Shown one piece after another: positions 26,102 through 38,536 of a stretch of DNA of 64,000 nucleotides. Position numbers and translations under genes: made by a program. This DNA is from Nautilus pompilius (lineage: Eukaryota > Mollusca > Cephalopoda > Nautilida > Nautilidae). The stretch covers positions 189,001-253,000 of the forward strand of contig JACATO010001054.1 in assembly GCA_018389105.1 (NCBI GenBank), in the 5' to 3' direction. The first letter of the stretch is position 1. Every line of letters starts with the position of its first letter. The notes beneath the pieces are model-generated. The model was not told the origin of the DNA. It did no database searches and saw nothing but the letters and a program-made list of their open reading frames with translations.

Positions 26102-28212
26102 AAAAAATAATAATTAATTAATACAAGAAATAAACGTATGGGGGGTTATCTTGAAATATTACGAGGACCTTCTTGAAAAAATTCTCTATTGGGAAATAAA
26201 AGAAAGGGAATTAATTCGTGGACAACAACGATTAAAGAGCAGATAATGTTAAGAGTCTCGAGAGACTTTTCACCGTATATGTACGTATTTTTAACTACTA
26301 CGGCGACCAGGTAGAGGGCGTCGTCGCTAGTCTAGAATCCTCCAGATCCCACCATATGTTTACTGTTTTCCGTTCTGAAGCTGTGCAGCCAACTAACTAC
26401 CTTTGAAATAAACCGTACTAACAGTTCGACTTTAACAGGGGTTGTTCTATTATTATTTCGAGCCTTGAACACACATTTTCGGAATTATTCGAACAGCCGG
26501 CATTAGCAATTCTACCAGAAGAGAAATATCCGGGTTGACTTGGTGTTTTTCTCAGGGCAAAAAAAAAGAGAGAGAGAGAGAGAATTAATGAAGCTGTTGG
26601 GCGATAAGACGAGACGTAGTAACGATGCACACAAAATCCAATGAAAGCACAGATGATAGCTTAAATTGTCAGAAAAAAAAATAATGTGACATTTCCGTGT
26701 TCTGGATGAGTAGATTTATAATTCTGATGAATGGTTACATGTTTCTGATGAATCAAAAAAGATAGAACTATTATAGCTTCCGCATCCATGTAATTTGTCT
26801 AATAAGATGTAGTAAGCCACACGAATTCCAAACTTTTCATTCTGTCTACTCGCTAAGGTCAGATCGATTATTTGATGCCCCTTTTTTTAAATATCCGGTT
26901 AAATATGCACTTCGTTATATCCATATATGCTGAAATTAAGCGATACGTTTTCTCGCAAGTGTTCATCAACCCAGTAATTATTCGAATGTAAATAGTTTTC
27001 TAGGCCGTTTGCGGATTCCACTTTCAGCTGAAAGATTGGACCGCTAAAATTAGCTTATGCTCTCTATAGATAAGCCGGCCATTAGAAATTCTAAATGACT
27101 TCAGCGACGCTTATCTTACTGAAGTACTAAATGGTTGATTTTTTTTCAAATAATTTTTTCTTAAAATTAAATTATTAATTAAAGAAAAAATTCTTTTTAA
27201 TGTATCAATTTTTTTTTTTAATTGAAATGTTATTTTCTCGGGTAATCTCAAAGTTGCGACCACGGCGCTTGCCAAATAGCGAACGAAAAACCATCTCTCT
27301 CAAATTCATAGAGTTCCATTAAGGTAGCTAACTCTTTTGTTCTTCATGTCAAGCTTAACTCTTGCCTATTCAAAGTTGTTTCTACACTAGTTCGTTTCAA
27401 CATTCTGTTTTAATTTTTTTTTAATATTTAGTTTATACGAAAAAAAATAAAAACATGTGTTCTTTGCGCATTTTTAAAAGATACTTAAGTTATCAGAAAC
27501 GGGGCAGTTATCACAAATTAAGTCAACTAAATTCTGGGTTATTTCGTGCAAAACTGTTAATAATATAGGAGATATCCAGTGCTCGGTTTGGCTCAATGCC
27601 GTGATTTCGATGGTTGTCAGGACAAGTAACCAATTTTTATTTACTGTGTATGACGTAGGTGTTTATTATGTCATAACTAGGGATGAAAATCTGTGCGCTT
27701 ATATGGACTTTTCGCTGACAGTTACTAATTTTCACTCTAGTGAGCCTGCTAACGTAACACGGAAAATTGAAAAGAGAATTAAAAAAAAAAATTACCTCAT
27801 GGTTTCGTAACCAGTTTTCCATTTTTAAAACAGCCTTCCGTAAGTTCACGAAGTATTCCAGAAGTATCCTCATGCCTTATATAAATGTAATAATAACAAA
27901 ATTATTGCAGTCAAATAGTAAACCATTTTGAATTTTTTTTTTAGGAAAAAAAAGTTTTATTTCCCGTAACCTTTCCACCTTTTTTTTTATTTCTTTTTTT
28001 TTATGTAGCCAAGTAGTTTTATTTTATTACGAAAGATCTAATTTCGGGGTGTAGATTCGAACGTTCCATGTTCTGCCATGGTAGATCTTTATGAGAATTA
28101 TTTTTACCCCTGTGAAAGTTCTTTTGTGTACTCTGTTTTAACCGGCGACCTCTATTCTTTCGCTATTCAGGCGGAAGATGTGCAATTTATCCAGGTGCTT
28201 GTCTCGAAACAC
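26102..28212. other. Intergenic region, no gene recognised
   Basis: Non-repetitive, AT-rich sequence with a short (AG)n run at about 26,568-26,582. No open frame here has a recognisable domain or convincing splice sites. Confidence 0.55.
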
Positions 28213-28282
<70 letters not shown>

Positions 28283-28309
28283 TCTCCATCTCTCTCTCTC
28301 TCTCTCCAT

Positions 28310-28361
<52 letters not shown>
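28213..28361. repeat. (TC)n microsatellite with CATC interruptions
   Basis: About 150 bp of TC dinucleotides, broken by a few CATC interruptions near 28,278-28,320. The long Ser/Leu and Arg/Glu reading frames across it are artefacts of the repeat. Confidence 0.98.
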
Positions 28362-28364
<3 letters not shown>

Positions 28365-29397
28365 CTAGAATATCTCAGACATCGAGATACACTGGTTTCC
28401 TGAAGCAAAAGAAATTTTTTCAAAATCGTTAAGGCTTTGTTCACTGAATGTTTAACCCTAACCCTCCTCTTCCTGAAAGACAACTTTTGACAAATAAATG
28501 TGTACATGACCTTCAGTAGATATATGCAAATTAGCTTTGGTATGAAGACGAAAAAAATGACTTGTGTTCATTTTTAGTTTTTGCTTAGAAGAATATATGT
28601 TTGCACGAGAAACGTTACCAACGCGTTACCATGGTCGTTTGGGAGCTTTTCTAAGGCGGATTTCTATTGGTAGAGAGCGGTGAGACAGTCATAGACCGAG
28701 GTGGTAGAATGGCTAAATGTAAACAAAAGTGTGATATTTCTCGGCCATGGAAACAGTTCCACGTGCATGGAACTATTTTCCGAAGACCCGTTTAACATCG
28801 ACCGCGGTCCCACTCTAGTAAATGATCGCTGTGCAAAACTTCAACACCTACCCCATCTTTGCTTCTGATCCCTCCGTGAACACAGGGAGGTTGGTATTAG
28901 CCTCAACTATTCGCAGAAAGCTGAATAAAAGAGCCACGAATAGTGACAGGTATCCCCTTGAGGCTTGTCGGGCCATGAAATCGACCAGTATCTTGAAACC
29001 GTTAACCGTACGATACGACAAGCACGTTCTCCTAGAGAGAGAGAGTCCTATTTGGAACGTTTGGAAAGCTCTAAGAAGGCGTATTCTTTCCAACTTTATC
29101 CAAAGATCATTCCAAGAACTTTTTACATTGTGAGAATCTTGATGGTACACCCCACCGTCGTCTTTCTCTGTCTGCAGGGACAGGCGGCCTGGGACCTTGT
29201 CCACCGCTTGGCGCATATATTAAAAGTCGTCCGGCCAAACTTATTCCGTTTAGACACCTACCTCTACGGCTTCTCCACGAAGATCACCTATTGATTTCGC
29301 CTGTCTGTTCGATATGATCCAGATCGTTACTTTATGACTTTATAATCGTTGTTGTTGTTTTGGCATTTTCTAAATGTATGTATCGTGTAAAATTCAT
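28362..29397. other. Intergenic region, unresolved open frames
   Basis: Overlapping open frames of about 100-120 codons occur at 28,822-29,294 on both strands. None has a recognisable domain. A strong acceptor-like tract (tttctctgtctgcag) ends near 29,178, but no coherent gene model could be built. Confidence 0.4.
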
Positions 29398-29650
29398 GTC
29401 TGTGTGTGTATCTGCGAGGAGAAGAGAATGGGTAGGAAGTCCGAAACCCTTTTCAAGGACCGAAGTCCTTCGGGTGTGGAGAAAATTCCCCATTGTTGGA
29501 TCGAAGGTCCGCTAAAGTGATCACTTCCCCAGCCAAAAGTCCTCTGGCAACAAAAGCGTCGCCGCCCCCGGTCCGAAAATCGATCCTGAGGTGCCTGGCC
29601 TTCCCAGGCATAGGATATTTCGACCCCAAAAATGGATCCCTGACTTTCCA
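29398..29650. repeat. Interspersed GC-rich repeat, copy A
   Basis: Shares ordered blocks with 30,945-31,200: a GTGTGT/GCGAGGAGAAG start, then CTTCCCCAGCCAAAA, then GTCCGAAAA followed by a CCTGGCCTTCC-like block. Identity in the blocks is high, but the linking sequence is diverged. Family unknown. Confidence 0.55.
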
Positions 29651-30814
29651 ACGTGTTGACACCACGAGAATCGATCTCACGCCATCCAGGTCCTGTAGGG
29701 AGGACAACATTCACCTCGGAACCAAATCGTATTTTATCACGGCAATTCGTCTCTGATTATTTAGGCATTTCCTGTCATCTCTTACTGTAAAGCAGGGTGA
29801 TCGTGGCACTGCGCTGTGTAAGAGAAAGGACTCTTGTTTCTATCGTATAATTATTTACTGCTGTCAGGTTTTCTGCTAACAGGTATCCAAATAATTTATA
29901 GAATTTCGACCTGAGACCATCACTTCCTGGAGGGTTTGCTATAGTGAGTGGTCCTGAGCGATTGGAAACGTCTTTTCGCTAGAGCTAGACAATGCCATCT
30001 AGTGGAGCGATCATTCTACAGCTAAGATTAGTTTTAACGGTAACGAAGAGTCAAAAGGCTCAAGCAGTTTTAAGTTGATCAGTGCAGTTCTGACTGAGTC
30101 GAAATACGTGGAGTGCATCGAAGGCTTTTGGACCGATTGGAGAAGGCAACACAATAGGTTTACCGATTTAGTACTAATGTACACTTTGTCTATCTTCTTG
30201 TTACGCTATAACTATTCAGTTAGTGCGTGTATGCTTTGTTCTGAGGGTATTTAGTCCTGGAAGCCTCTACCAAACCGATCTGCAAGCACAAGGTTTGCTG
30301 TTTCGACCCTCATATATACCCATATGATTAGTGATCGGCCTTTTCCTGTCTAACTCATGGATTAAGGTGCATTTAACATTACCCACCACACAAATATCAT
30401 TTACAGGATACGACTACGCCTCTTCTTCTAAGGCTAATTTAAAGTGATTGGGGAATTGTACTCTCTCTAGTAAAGTTGGTAGCATAGATAGAGGTCAATT
30501 TACCTTGTTTGGGCTGCTAACTTTATGACAATTAAGGTTATTTGTTTAATGTTACCACTGTGAAAGTAAATAAAACTGTACTATAAGTTTGGATAATAGA
30601 GTACGGACGGCTATACCTTCTCGTCCTCGAGGGATGTCTGAGATGAAGATCTTCTCTCTTTTCCACTGGGCAAGTTCCAACTTCTGAGTAACTTTTGAGA
30701 TATACTTTCTGCAAGCTGGAGACACTTATAATAGTTCGACTAAATCCAGTAAGAAAACATCAAAATACGATAGGGGTCTCTCTATTGTTAAGAGTGAGCC
30801 GATTTGGTAACTTT

Positions 30815-30818
<4 letters not shown>

Positions 30819-30910
<92 letters not shown>
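30819..30910. repeat. (TC)n microsatellite
   Basis: About 90 bp of TC dinucleotides with a few interruptions. It lies directly upstream of interspersed repeat copy B. Confidence 0.98.
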
Positions 30911-30944
30911 TTGTGGTGCTTGCGTGTGGGTGCGTGTGAAAGTT

Positions 30945-31200
30945 CGTGTATGCGTGTTTATCTCCGAGGAGAAGGGTGTGGAGGTGGCCGAAGCCAGTAA
31001 GGACCCAAAAGGCCGGGTTGAGGCGCCGAAGCATCTCGTGTAACTGGCCCAGGGTAGGGGCGCAAGCGCCCTACTTTAGAGTGACCGCTTCCCCAGCCAA
31101 AAACCAATCTTAGGAAAAAAGGCCTCACACGTCAAGTCCGAAAACCGGTCTCGACGCACCTAACCTTCCTGGCCAGACAGGCAGGCCAGAGGCAAAAAGC
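30945..31200. repeat. Interspersed GC-rich repeat, copy B
   Basis: Diverged second copy of the repeat at 29,398-29,650, with the blocks CCGAGGAGAAG, CTTCCCCAGCCAAAA and GTCCGAAAACCGGTC in the same order and orientation. No coding potential is visible. Confidence 0.55.
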
Positions 31201-31705
31201 GCCCCTCGCCTCCACTCTTTTCAGGTAGAGGACTTTCCGTCTATAAAAGCCACTATGCAGAGTACTCGCCGCCCCACCCTCAAGGGTCGACCCCAAGTGA
31301 CCTCGCCCAAAGGGCGTGGCCCTTGGTCGTTACCCCAAGTGGTAGGTTGAGTAGCCAAATCATGCCGAAAAATCGCTCGTCCGAGGATAGGTGTTAACTA
31401 TAATTCCAAAAACAGGAAAACCTTAGCCCGCAATTACTTTATTGTCGTCTGGCGACTAGGCGCCTACGTCTTCCAGGGAAGGCAGTGTTCGAGAGCCCTC
31501 TCTCGCCTTTACCTGAATTTATAGTGAAAGCTTATTCTTCTCTGTCGACCTGGTAGTAGTGTTTGTGGAAGGAAATGCCTGAGAAACCGGCCTGTCTCCC
31601 TTCTTTATTCCTTCCTTACGTCCGTTTTCTTCGCGAATACGTCTTTGTTTTCCTTTGCTGAAAAAAGCCGCCATCATCGTTTTTCGTGTCTGCTGACGGA
31701 TGTTG

Positions 31706-34700
31706 GTTCCGTCCAGTGGTGGGATTCAAATATTTTAACAACCGGTTCTCTCTCAAAAAGTATGTCATTTTGGCCCGATATAGGTCCAAGGGTTGATCTA
31801 TGGGCTGCCGAACTGCCGCGTTCTACAGTTTAGCAAATCAACTTATTAATTATAATTATTTCCCAAATTAAAAAAAAATGCCTAAACAACGGTTAAAGCA
31901 TCACTATAATAACATCGAATAGACTCTATATTAGACTATATAGTTAATGAACTAAGTAATACGAAGATATATCTACGTATATGCATGTTTGATTGTTTGT
32001 GTTTTTGAATTATTATTACTATTATTATTAATTATACATAATACTGGTTATAAATTTTATGATTTTATGTATTCTTCAATTTTCTGAGCCAGGTAAAAAT
32101 AAAAATACTTTAGTGTTTGCTGCATTTCCATTGAATGTTACCATTTGGGCAAAAAAAAATAATAACAAAAATTCTTTACCTGGGTCTTTTATTAATTTAA
32201 CATTTGTAATCTTTCACTTTAAAAATTTCCAAATAGCCACTTGATTGTCATCAATGTCTTTGTCTTTCTTTTGTTTGACCCTGTTGTTGTCATCAGCAGA
32301 GTGGTTTTTTTAAGCCATGTTTTGGCCGAAGGAGTGGCATCCCATGAGTCCAATCAGATTAATTGTCTTAAGGTTTGCTACATTCTCAACTGTAAGGCGG
32401 CTTCTTTTATCTGAATATATAATATTCATTCTTGAAAAACCTCTTTCTGCCTCTGCAGAACTGACAGCAATAGTACTGACAATATTTTTAGCCTTTTGTA
32501 CACTTTGAGGAATCGCAGGGTTGTGGGAATTTTGTAGGACATTTTCCACATAGTCACAGAAATCATTAATGCTGATTTCATGATGGAAAACTTCACTGAA
32601 TTCACTCATTTTTTCTTCTGCAGCTTTCCAGGGTACAACAACTTCCTCAATGTTCCACAAATTTGGTTCAGGCAAGTTTATCAGTTCATGAATTTTGTTG
32701 TCATTTTCTTGTTCATTGTTCTTTGATGTTAAATGATCACAGTTCATCAACCTGTTTTTCATATTTTCTATCACTGCCTCCAGTAGCTTTTGACAAGGAA
32801 GGCTAACAACTTTGTTGTTTTCAACGAACTGAATATCCTTAAAGGCATCTGAAGCAACTCTGACATCAATTTCCTTTTCAAAGGTTCCCTTACTTTCTTT
32901 GAGCATTTCAAATGCCTTAATGGACCTTTTTATTAGTTTTTCAGCTCTTGGCAAAGTTAAACTTCTAGCTTGAAGGACATTAGAAAGTAAGGAAATTTCT
33001 TGCAGTATGTCTATCATCAGTGCCAAATCATCCAAGAAATGCTTGTTGCAAAGACGGGCACCTATCCCTGAATGTTTTGTCTCACTAGAGAAATATTTGT
33101 ACAATGCTGGATAAGCACGCCACACAGCAAGTGCAGATCTTAGACTGCAAGCAGCCCATCTTGCTCCCAGAACTCTACCTATCTTCAGAATTTGTTGTCC
33201 AAGTTCTTCTGAAATTTTGAAGAGTTGCATTTGGTTTTTGTTTGATTGGTGAAAGATTGTGTAGATTTTATCCATGAATATTTTGAAGTGATTCACTTGT
33301 TTTATATCATTGACAGAATCATCCAAAACAAGTTGCAAACGATGATTTAAACAATGCCAAATGACAATGTTAGGAAAATCATTTTTAAGTCTAATGCCTA
33401 CCCCAGAATTGCGGCCAAGCATTAAACTTGCCCCATCTGAACAGAAAGCAATCAAATTATTTCTCAAATATTCATTATCAAATCCACCATCGTGCAAACT
33501 CTTTAACAAAGATGCATATATTGTTTCTGCTCCCTGTCCTTCCAATTCGACCAAATCAAAGAAAATTGTTGGTGATAGATCACAATCTTCAATCTTCAAA
33601 AAAATTATAACCACAGGCTTACTAGATATAGTTGAAGCTTCATCTACGATGACACAGATTTTTAAATTTTGTTCAATAATTTTGGTAAATATTTCATTTT
33701 TTTTATCTCGTTTGCAATGTGATCAACTATTTTCACAGCAGTTTTGCGAGAATGAAGTCCAACACCCATGTCAACTCCATTTTTTATTTGAAACTCAATC
33801 TCATCTGCAACATCAGAAAATGGCCTGCTTCTTTTTGCTAAACTGTAGACTGTATTGAAAACTCTGCGTGTAGAGGCAAAATGTTTCTGGTTCGTTTTAT
33901 TAATGCATTTTGTAATTGCATCATCTGCACTATCCTGTACCTGCTTTACACAAACACTATGTGCCTTTGATGAAAAATGCTCTTTCATTTTTTTCCTGAG
34001 AGATGCTTGCTGGACGGTTTTATCCTTCCCTGAGGCTTCAACACTGCAGCTTCCCCATTCAATTGACGTGTGAATTCCCTTCATGTTTAAGGAATCAAAT
34101 TTGGCACAGTGATCACAACCAAGTTTCTTGCTACGAACAATCAATCCATTATATTTTTTTTGGAACTCCTCATATTGCTTCATACTCCAGCAGTCTGGAA
34201 GAGATGAGGCGGCATCTGCCTCATCTGTAGGTGGCACAGTATCAGAAGCAGAAGTTTCATCAGTATCATTCATCAAAGATGGCTGTGTTACTGTTACGTC
34301 CTCACTAGCCTCTTCCTCTGAACTGTCAGTTCTTGGGATTTTTCGCATGAACTTTAGTATATTCTGTTGCCGCTTCATTTTAAGGGCTGAAGTCTGAAAT
34401 GTAAAAAATTGCTTCACTAGGTACTAGGATTGCTACAATATTTCCACTGGGCAATGTAAAATAGTGTTTTTCTTCAATGGTAATTACGAGAATAATTTTC
34501 ATAATCAGAAGGTAGTAGCATAAAAGTATCTACAACCATATCTAACAAATATCATTTTAGATACCTCTTGTAATAGGAGTAGGAATTACAAATTAAATGT
34601 GCAAAAATGAATATCTAAAAAAATTATTATTAATGGCCTAGCACTATAATGCGGGTAATGAGAACATTTGTAATGTAACTGGTAGTGTTCACCAGTTCAT

Positions 34701-35383
34701 GTAATTGTTTCATAATTATATAACACAATACTTTTTAGCATTTAAAGTCTTGAAATTATAAGAATTAATAATTTCTTACAGTTTATCACACAAGAACTGC
34801 TCAATCTGCAATGTTGAACCAGCAGATACAATGGCAAATTACAAGCTCAAAACTAATTTTCTCCATTGTTCAGCATAAAAAACACTGTATATTTTAAAAT
34901 ACTAAGTCAGCTGTTTTAGCTCTAAGGGCTTTAAAAGTCCAATGTGCTCAAAAGTATCGGATATACTAACGGATTTTCTGCAGCAAACCAAAGCTAAATA
35001 TAATTAGCAGATGATAAACTCATTAGAAATGGCCCGTAGAAAGCAGCCGACCATTGATTATGTTGCCAAAATTTGATTTTTTCATTTATTTTTCATTTCA
35101 TATTCGAAGAATAATGGGGGGATCCCCCCCTATGGACCGATGTGGGGGCGAGCCCACCCTCAGGTCCGATAGTCGCTGTACATTTCACTTACTAATAAGG
35201 GATTTTTATCTATTTTCTGCAGCTGTAGATATTTCTAAAACCAAGATGAATCATGCGATATGTAGCAAGAATAATTGGATTGATGCCTTATGTTTTGATG
35301 ATAAAATAGGTTAAGGGCTAACAATCGGTTCGCGGAACTCATGAAATTCCAGGAACCGGCTGAATCCCACCTCTGGCTCCGTC
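31706..35383 (-). mobile_element. Complete hAT transposon (hAT-1) with 8-bp target duplication
   Basis: The element itself is 31,714-35,375 (3,662 bp). Its ends are CAGTGGTGGGATTCA and, inverted, CAGAGGTGGGATTCA, with a further AACCGGTT-type subterminal match. Flanking 8-mers GTTCCGTC (31,706-31,713) and GCTCCGTC (35,376-35,383) differ at one base, as expected for an aged hAT target duplication. The transposase lies on the - strand. The stretch at 34,420-35,300 is AT-rich 5' non-coding sequence of the element. The transposase is frameshifted, so the copy is probably non-autonomous. Confidence 0.93.
32310..34417 (-). pseudogene. hAT-1 transposase, broken by one frameshift
   Basis: Two adjoining frames on the - strand together give an hAT transposase of about 700 residues. 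Frame 1 (34,417-33,662) has an acidic N-terminus and then a BED/TTF-like zinc finger with C101-x2-C104 and H147/H153. Frame 2 (stop at 32,310) contains the DDE core, with a VDEAST block just before its first listed codon and then FCSDGASLM. It also has the hAT WHCLNHRLQL block and the C-terminal dimerisation block SSAEAERGFSRMN with the last acidic residue. The frames shift in an 8-base homopolymer at 33,697-33,704. One extra base there would restore continuity, so this is a single mutation or an assembly error. The architecture resembles KIAA1586/ZMYM-type hAT proteins; that sub-family assignment is inference. Confidence 0.88.
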
Positions 35384-37540
35384 GCTGTTGAAGGTGTCTC
35401 TACCTACTCCTCCCCTGACCTCGATCCACCTCGGTTTATCGCGAGACTTTCTTAGCCGCCTTCCATCTGTCTCAGGCTTCAAATGCCGAACAAGATTCTA
35501 AGGTGTAACCCTAAAATGGCCACTCCGGATAAAAAAGAACTTGGTTCGTGAAACAAAACTGTAATTCGCATGTCGTTTTGTCCGCCATTTCTGAAGGTCA
35601 CCGTGAGATAGTCGGGGTGACATGGCCACCTTTCCTGACCGTTGTCCAAATAGAAAGAGAAGGTCTGGCAAAGCATCAAATTTAGACCTTATTATGGGTC
35701 GGTCTTAGTCTTTCAGGGACACCTATGGCACTTTGTCGGGCATGTGTTTGAGCCACAGGAAGTTTCGGACGCATTGTAACTTTTGCAAACGATCCTACGC
35801 TGAGTTACTCAAAACTGCATCCGCGGGGTTCGGGAGGGCGGAAGTGACGGCTTACTCGCCAGCGCCTCACGACGGCACTTTTCCGGCTTGGCCGTTCGAC
35901 CCTTTTCTCTATGGTGGCAGCCGCCTGGACCTCTGAAACTTGAACTGGATCGATGATCTCCCGATCCGAACCTTCCCCCGACACCGCTAGATTCACGTAC
36001 CACAGTCTTTATGTCGGCTCACTGAATTACTTTATTTTATATGTTATCGTTTATTCTGTTCACAAGTGTCCTCTTCTTTCCATTGTCCGAAGGTTCGCTT
36101 TTGCTTTAGATGTTTGTTTCGCATCCGCTCTAGAAACACGTGATGGATAAGTAGCCCGTCGCAATTACATCCAGAAATAACTGGTAATGCCGACCGCATT
36201 CTCCGCTCGCCCCTCTCATCAATTAATCAGCTAATTCCCTCACTACGACGTAACGCACACTACATTTGCTAACGGGAACACCGGGCAAAGTGTCGTACCC
36301 ACCACAACGCAGAATAGATAAAAAAATTTTAAAAAGGCGATTAGGGTTCTAATATTTTTCCTTGGTTCAAACACCGACGGAGACAATGAACGCGCAGCGG
36401 TTACGATAAGCCGCTGGTCGCTTCTGTCTTTGCAGACATCCTCCCTGGCCACCGAGGTACGGTCTTGGGTACCCTGCTATTCGTCTCCAGATGTGTCTCG
36501 AGAAGACTCTGCACGGCAGACCGGCATAAACAAAAAGTCACTTCGCAGCAAAAGGTGATGGGGGACTAAGCTCTTTAGCTCTTCACTGTAAAAAAAACAA
36601 AGGATTTTGCTTTTCTTTCTTTAAAAAAAAAATCGTAATGATTGAAAGAAAGGCATTTCCAGTCCCCCGCTCCAAGTCAGCATCCTTTTATCCTCCTGTT
36701 TGTTTCTAAGTTTAATTAGTTTCCAGGGAACAGACGCATCGCCAGCGACGTGCCGATGCCCTGCTTACCTCTCTTCCTCCTCTTTTTACTTTCTCCCTCT
36801 TCTAAACAAACCGTCTTTGCAATATTAAAAGAAAAACAACAGAAGAACCGATTTCCTCCACCTGCCGCTTCAGCATCCGACCACAGAGGGGTCACAGACG
36901 TGCGGACCAAACGACTTTCGGCGTCAGCATTGATAAGCGATAGTTACCTTAAACTTGAGGAGGAGGAGGAGACGAGATCGCCAGCTATACTGTTTTTTAA
37001 AGATGCGAATAAACAAGCTGAATATACTGTTCCACTCGTTGCATAAGCCAGGAACTGATCTAACCACGTATCATAAATATGTAAATTTTACGCAAGTTTG
37101 CCTATATATATATATATATATTGCTAATATGTACATCTAGTGCCGAGCTTATAGGAAAGAGAAGCGAGAAACGATTATTTTCCTAATTCTCTAGAACAAT
37201 TACGGACCTGGCGGTGTAAGGGGTGGGGAGGGAGTTCGTGCCTCCTCAGGTGACGAGCGTGTGACTAAACATAGTTGTCCTCTGTGCCGATACACCCACG
37301 GTCTTTATGAAAGTTGGCCGGCGATCTGGGAAGTACAGGCGGGAAATTCGTATCCGTCTGGAGAATAACCCCGAATGACGGAATAACCCATTCTTAAAAA
37401 AAGATTATTCTAATTTCAAGGGGTGCACCTACGCTGAATTAGAAAAAAACACCTCTTCTTTCTTTTTTTTTAATTGGAAAACCGTTTTGTAACTGTTTCT
37501 GCGTCAGTATGACTTCCATCATTTTCAGTTCTGGTATAGC
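35384..37540. other. Intergenic region upstream of the secreted-protein gene
   Basis: GC-richer mixed sequence with many short open frames on both strands, none with a recognisable domain. A short (TA)n run lies at about 37,103-37,120. GGGAAATTCG at 37,341-37,350 resembles a kappaB site and lies about 200 bp before the TATA box of the next gene. That match is weak. Confidence 0.5.
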
Positions 37541-37543
37541 GAC

Positions 37544-37550
37544 TATAAAA
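37544..37550 (+). promoter_or_regulatory. TATA box of the predicted secreted-protein gene
   Basis: TATAAAA sits 80 bp before the proposed start codon, giving a 5' untranslated region of about 50 nt if transcription starts some 30 bp downstream. It supports a Pol II promoter directly ahead of exon 1. Confidence 0.6.
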
Positions 37551-37623
37551 AAGCTGCGCGTCGTGGATTTCTATCCCTTTTTGGTCCAAATCACCACGAG
37601 TCCTCTGGCGCAGGACAGCAGCT

Positions 37624-37639
37624 ATGAAGTACATACAAG
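37624..37639 (+). CDS. Secreted-protein gene, coding exon 1
   Basis: ATG starts 16 coding bases (MKYIQ plus one base), ending CAAG|GTAACA. It is too short to be seen as an open frame alone. It is supported by the TATA box upstream and by joining in phase to a hydrophobic signal core in exon 2. Confidence 0.65.
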
Positions 37640-38207
37640 GTAACAACTTTGTCCCGATTTACTGTTGTTTTAGCCAACTCTGCTTCAGCAACCTTATTTT
37701 TAACTTAACTTTTTTAGTAGACATCAGCTAATACTATTTATTGTGTGCTGTTAGTATATGCGACTAAAGTTGATTCGTCTCCTCTCACCGATATCCTACT
37801 GCACCACTTATTTCCGATATCATGTTGTTTCTCTCTCTCAGACACGGTTGTCGTGGTAGCCATGCTGGCTACACTGCACTTTCCTGAAGAGGCCCGGACT
37901 ACGAAGGTCAGGCCACCTGCAAGCTGCCATCCCTGCGCAGGTAAAAAGAAACTGACGTCTACGGTCGTGTGGAACGTCACTAGAAAATCCACTGGAAAAC
38001 AAACTCCAAAACTGCTTTCAATCCATGGATATAGAATCAGAAAGGAAATCAAGAGGATAAACAGATTATTTGTGAGCATGATATTTTATTTCATTAAACA
38101 ATGGCATACAAAAATTTCCAAACGTCAGATTTATAAAAGAGAAACATTTTAATCTCTTTCCTTTGGAGTATTAGTTGCTGTTTTTATTATGTTTAGACAA
38201 AATATTA

Positions 38208-38269
<62 letters not shown>

Positions 38270-38464
38270 CTACGTAGATACATATATCGATATTCTATAA
38301 ATTATTTATATCATCGAACTGTCTTCCACGGTGCCATACCAACTACATTTAGATTCCTCGCTTCTTTCCATGCTTTGTATTTTTCTAGTCACAACAGATA
38401 AATGAAGTATCACCCGTGGTTTCGAAAATGACTCATGTTATCATCAATTAAAAAAAAAAAAAAA

Positions 38465-38536
<72 letters not shown>

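Noticed and set aside
28078-28507. Long Ser/Leu and Arg/Glu frames over the TC repeat
   Set aside because: Low-complexity translation of a dinucleotide microsatellite. The same applies at 30,695-31,043 and 38,189-38,401.
28822-29294. Overlapping frames of about 100-120 codons, one reading SGHEIDQYLETVNRTI
   Set aside because: Composition is protein-like in part, but there is no recognisable domain, no start context and no consistent splice model. Left as unresolved.
33361-33858. Plus-strand 165-codon frame inside hAT-1
   Set aside because: Antisense shadow of the transposase on the - strand.
37738-38079. Reverse-strand frame of 113 codons beginning with a hydrophobic, signal-like segment
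   Set aside because: It lies opposite exon 2 of the + strand gene, whose acceptor, donor, phase and promoter evidence are stronger. No splice or domain support was found on the - strand.
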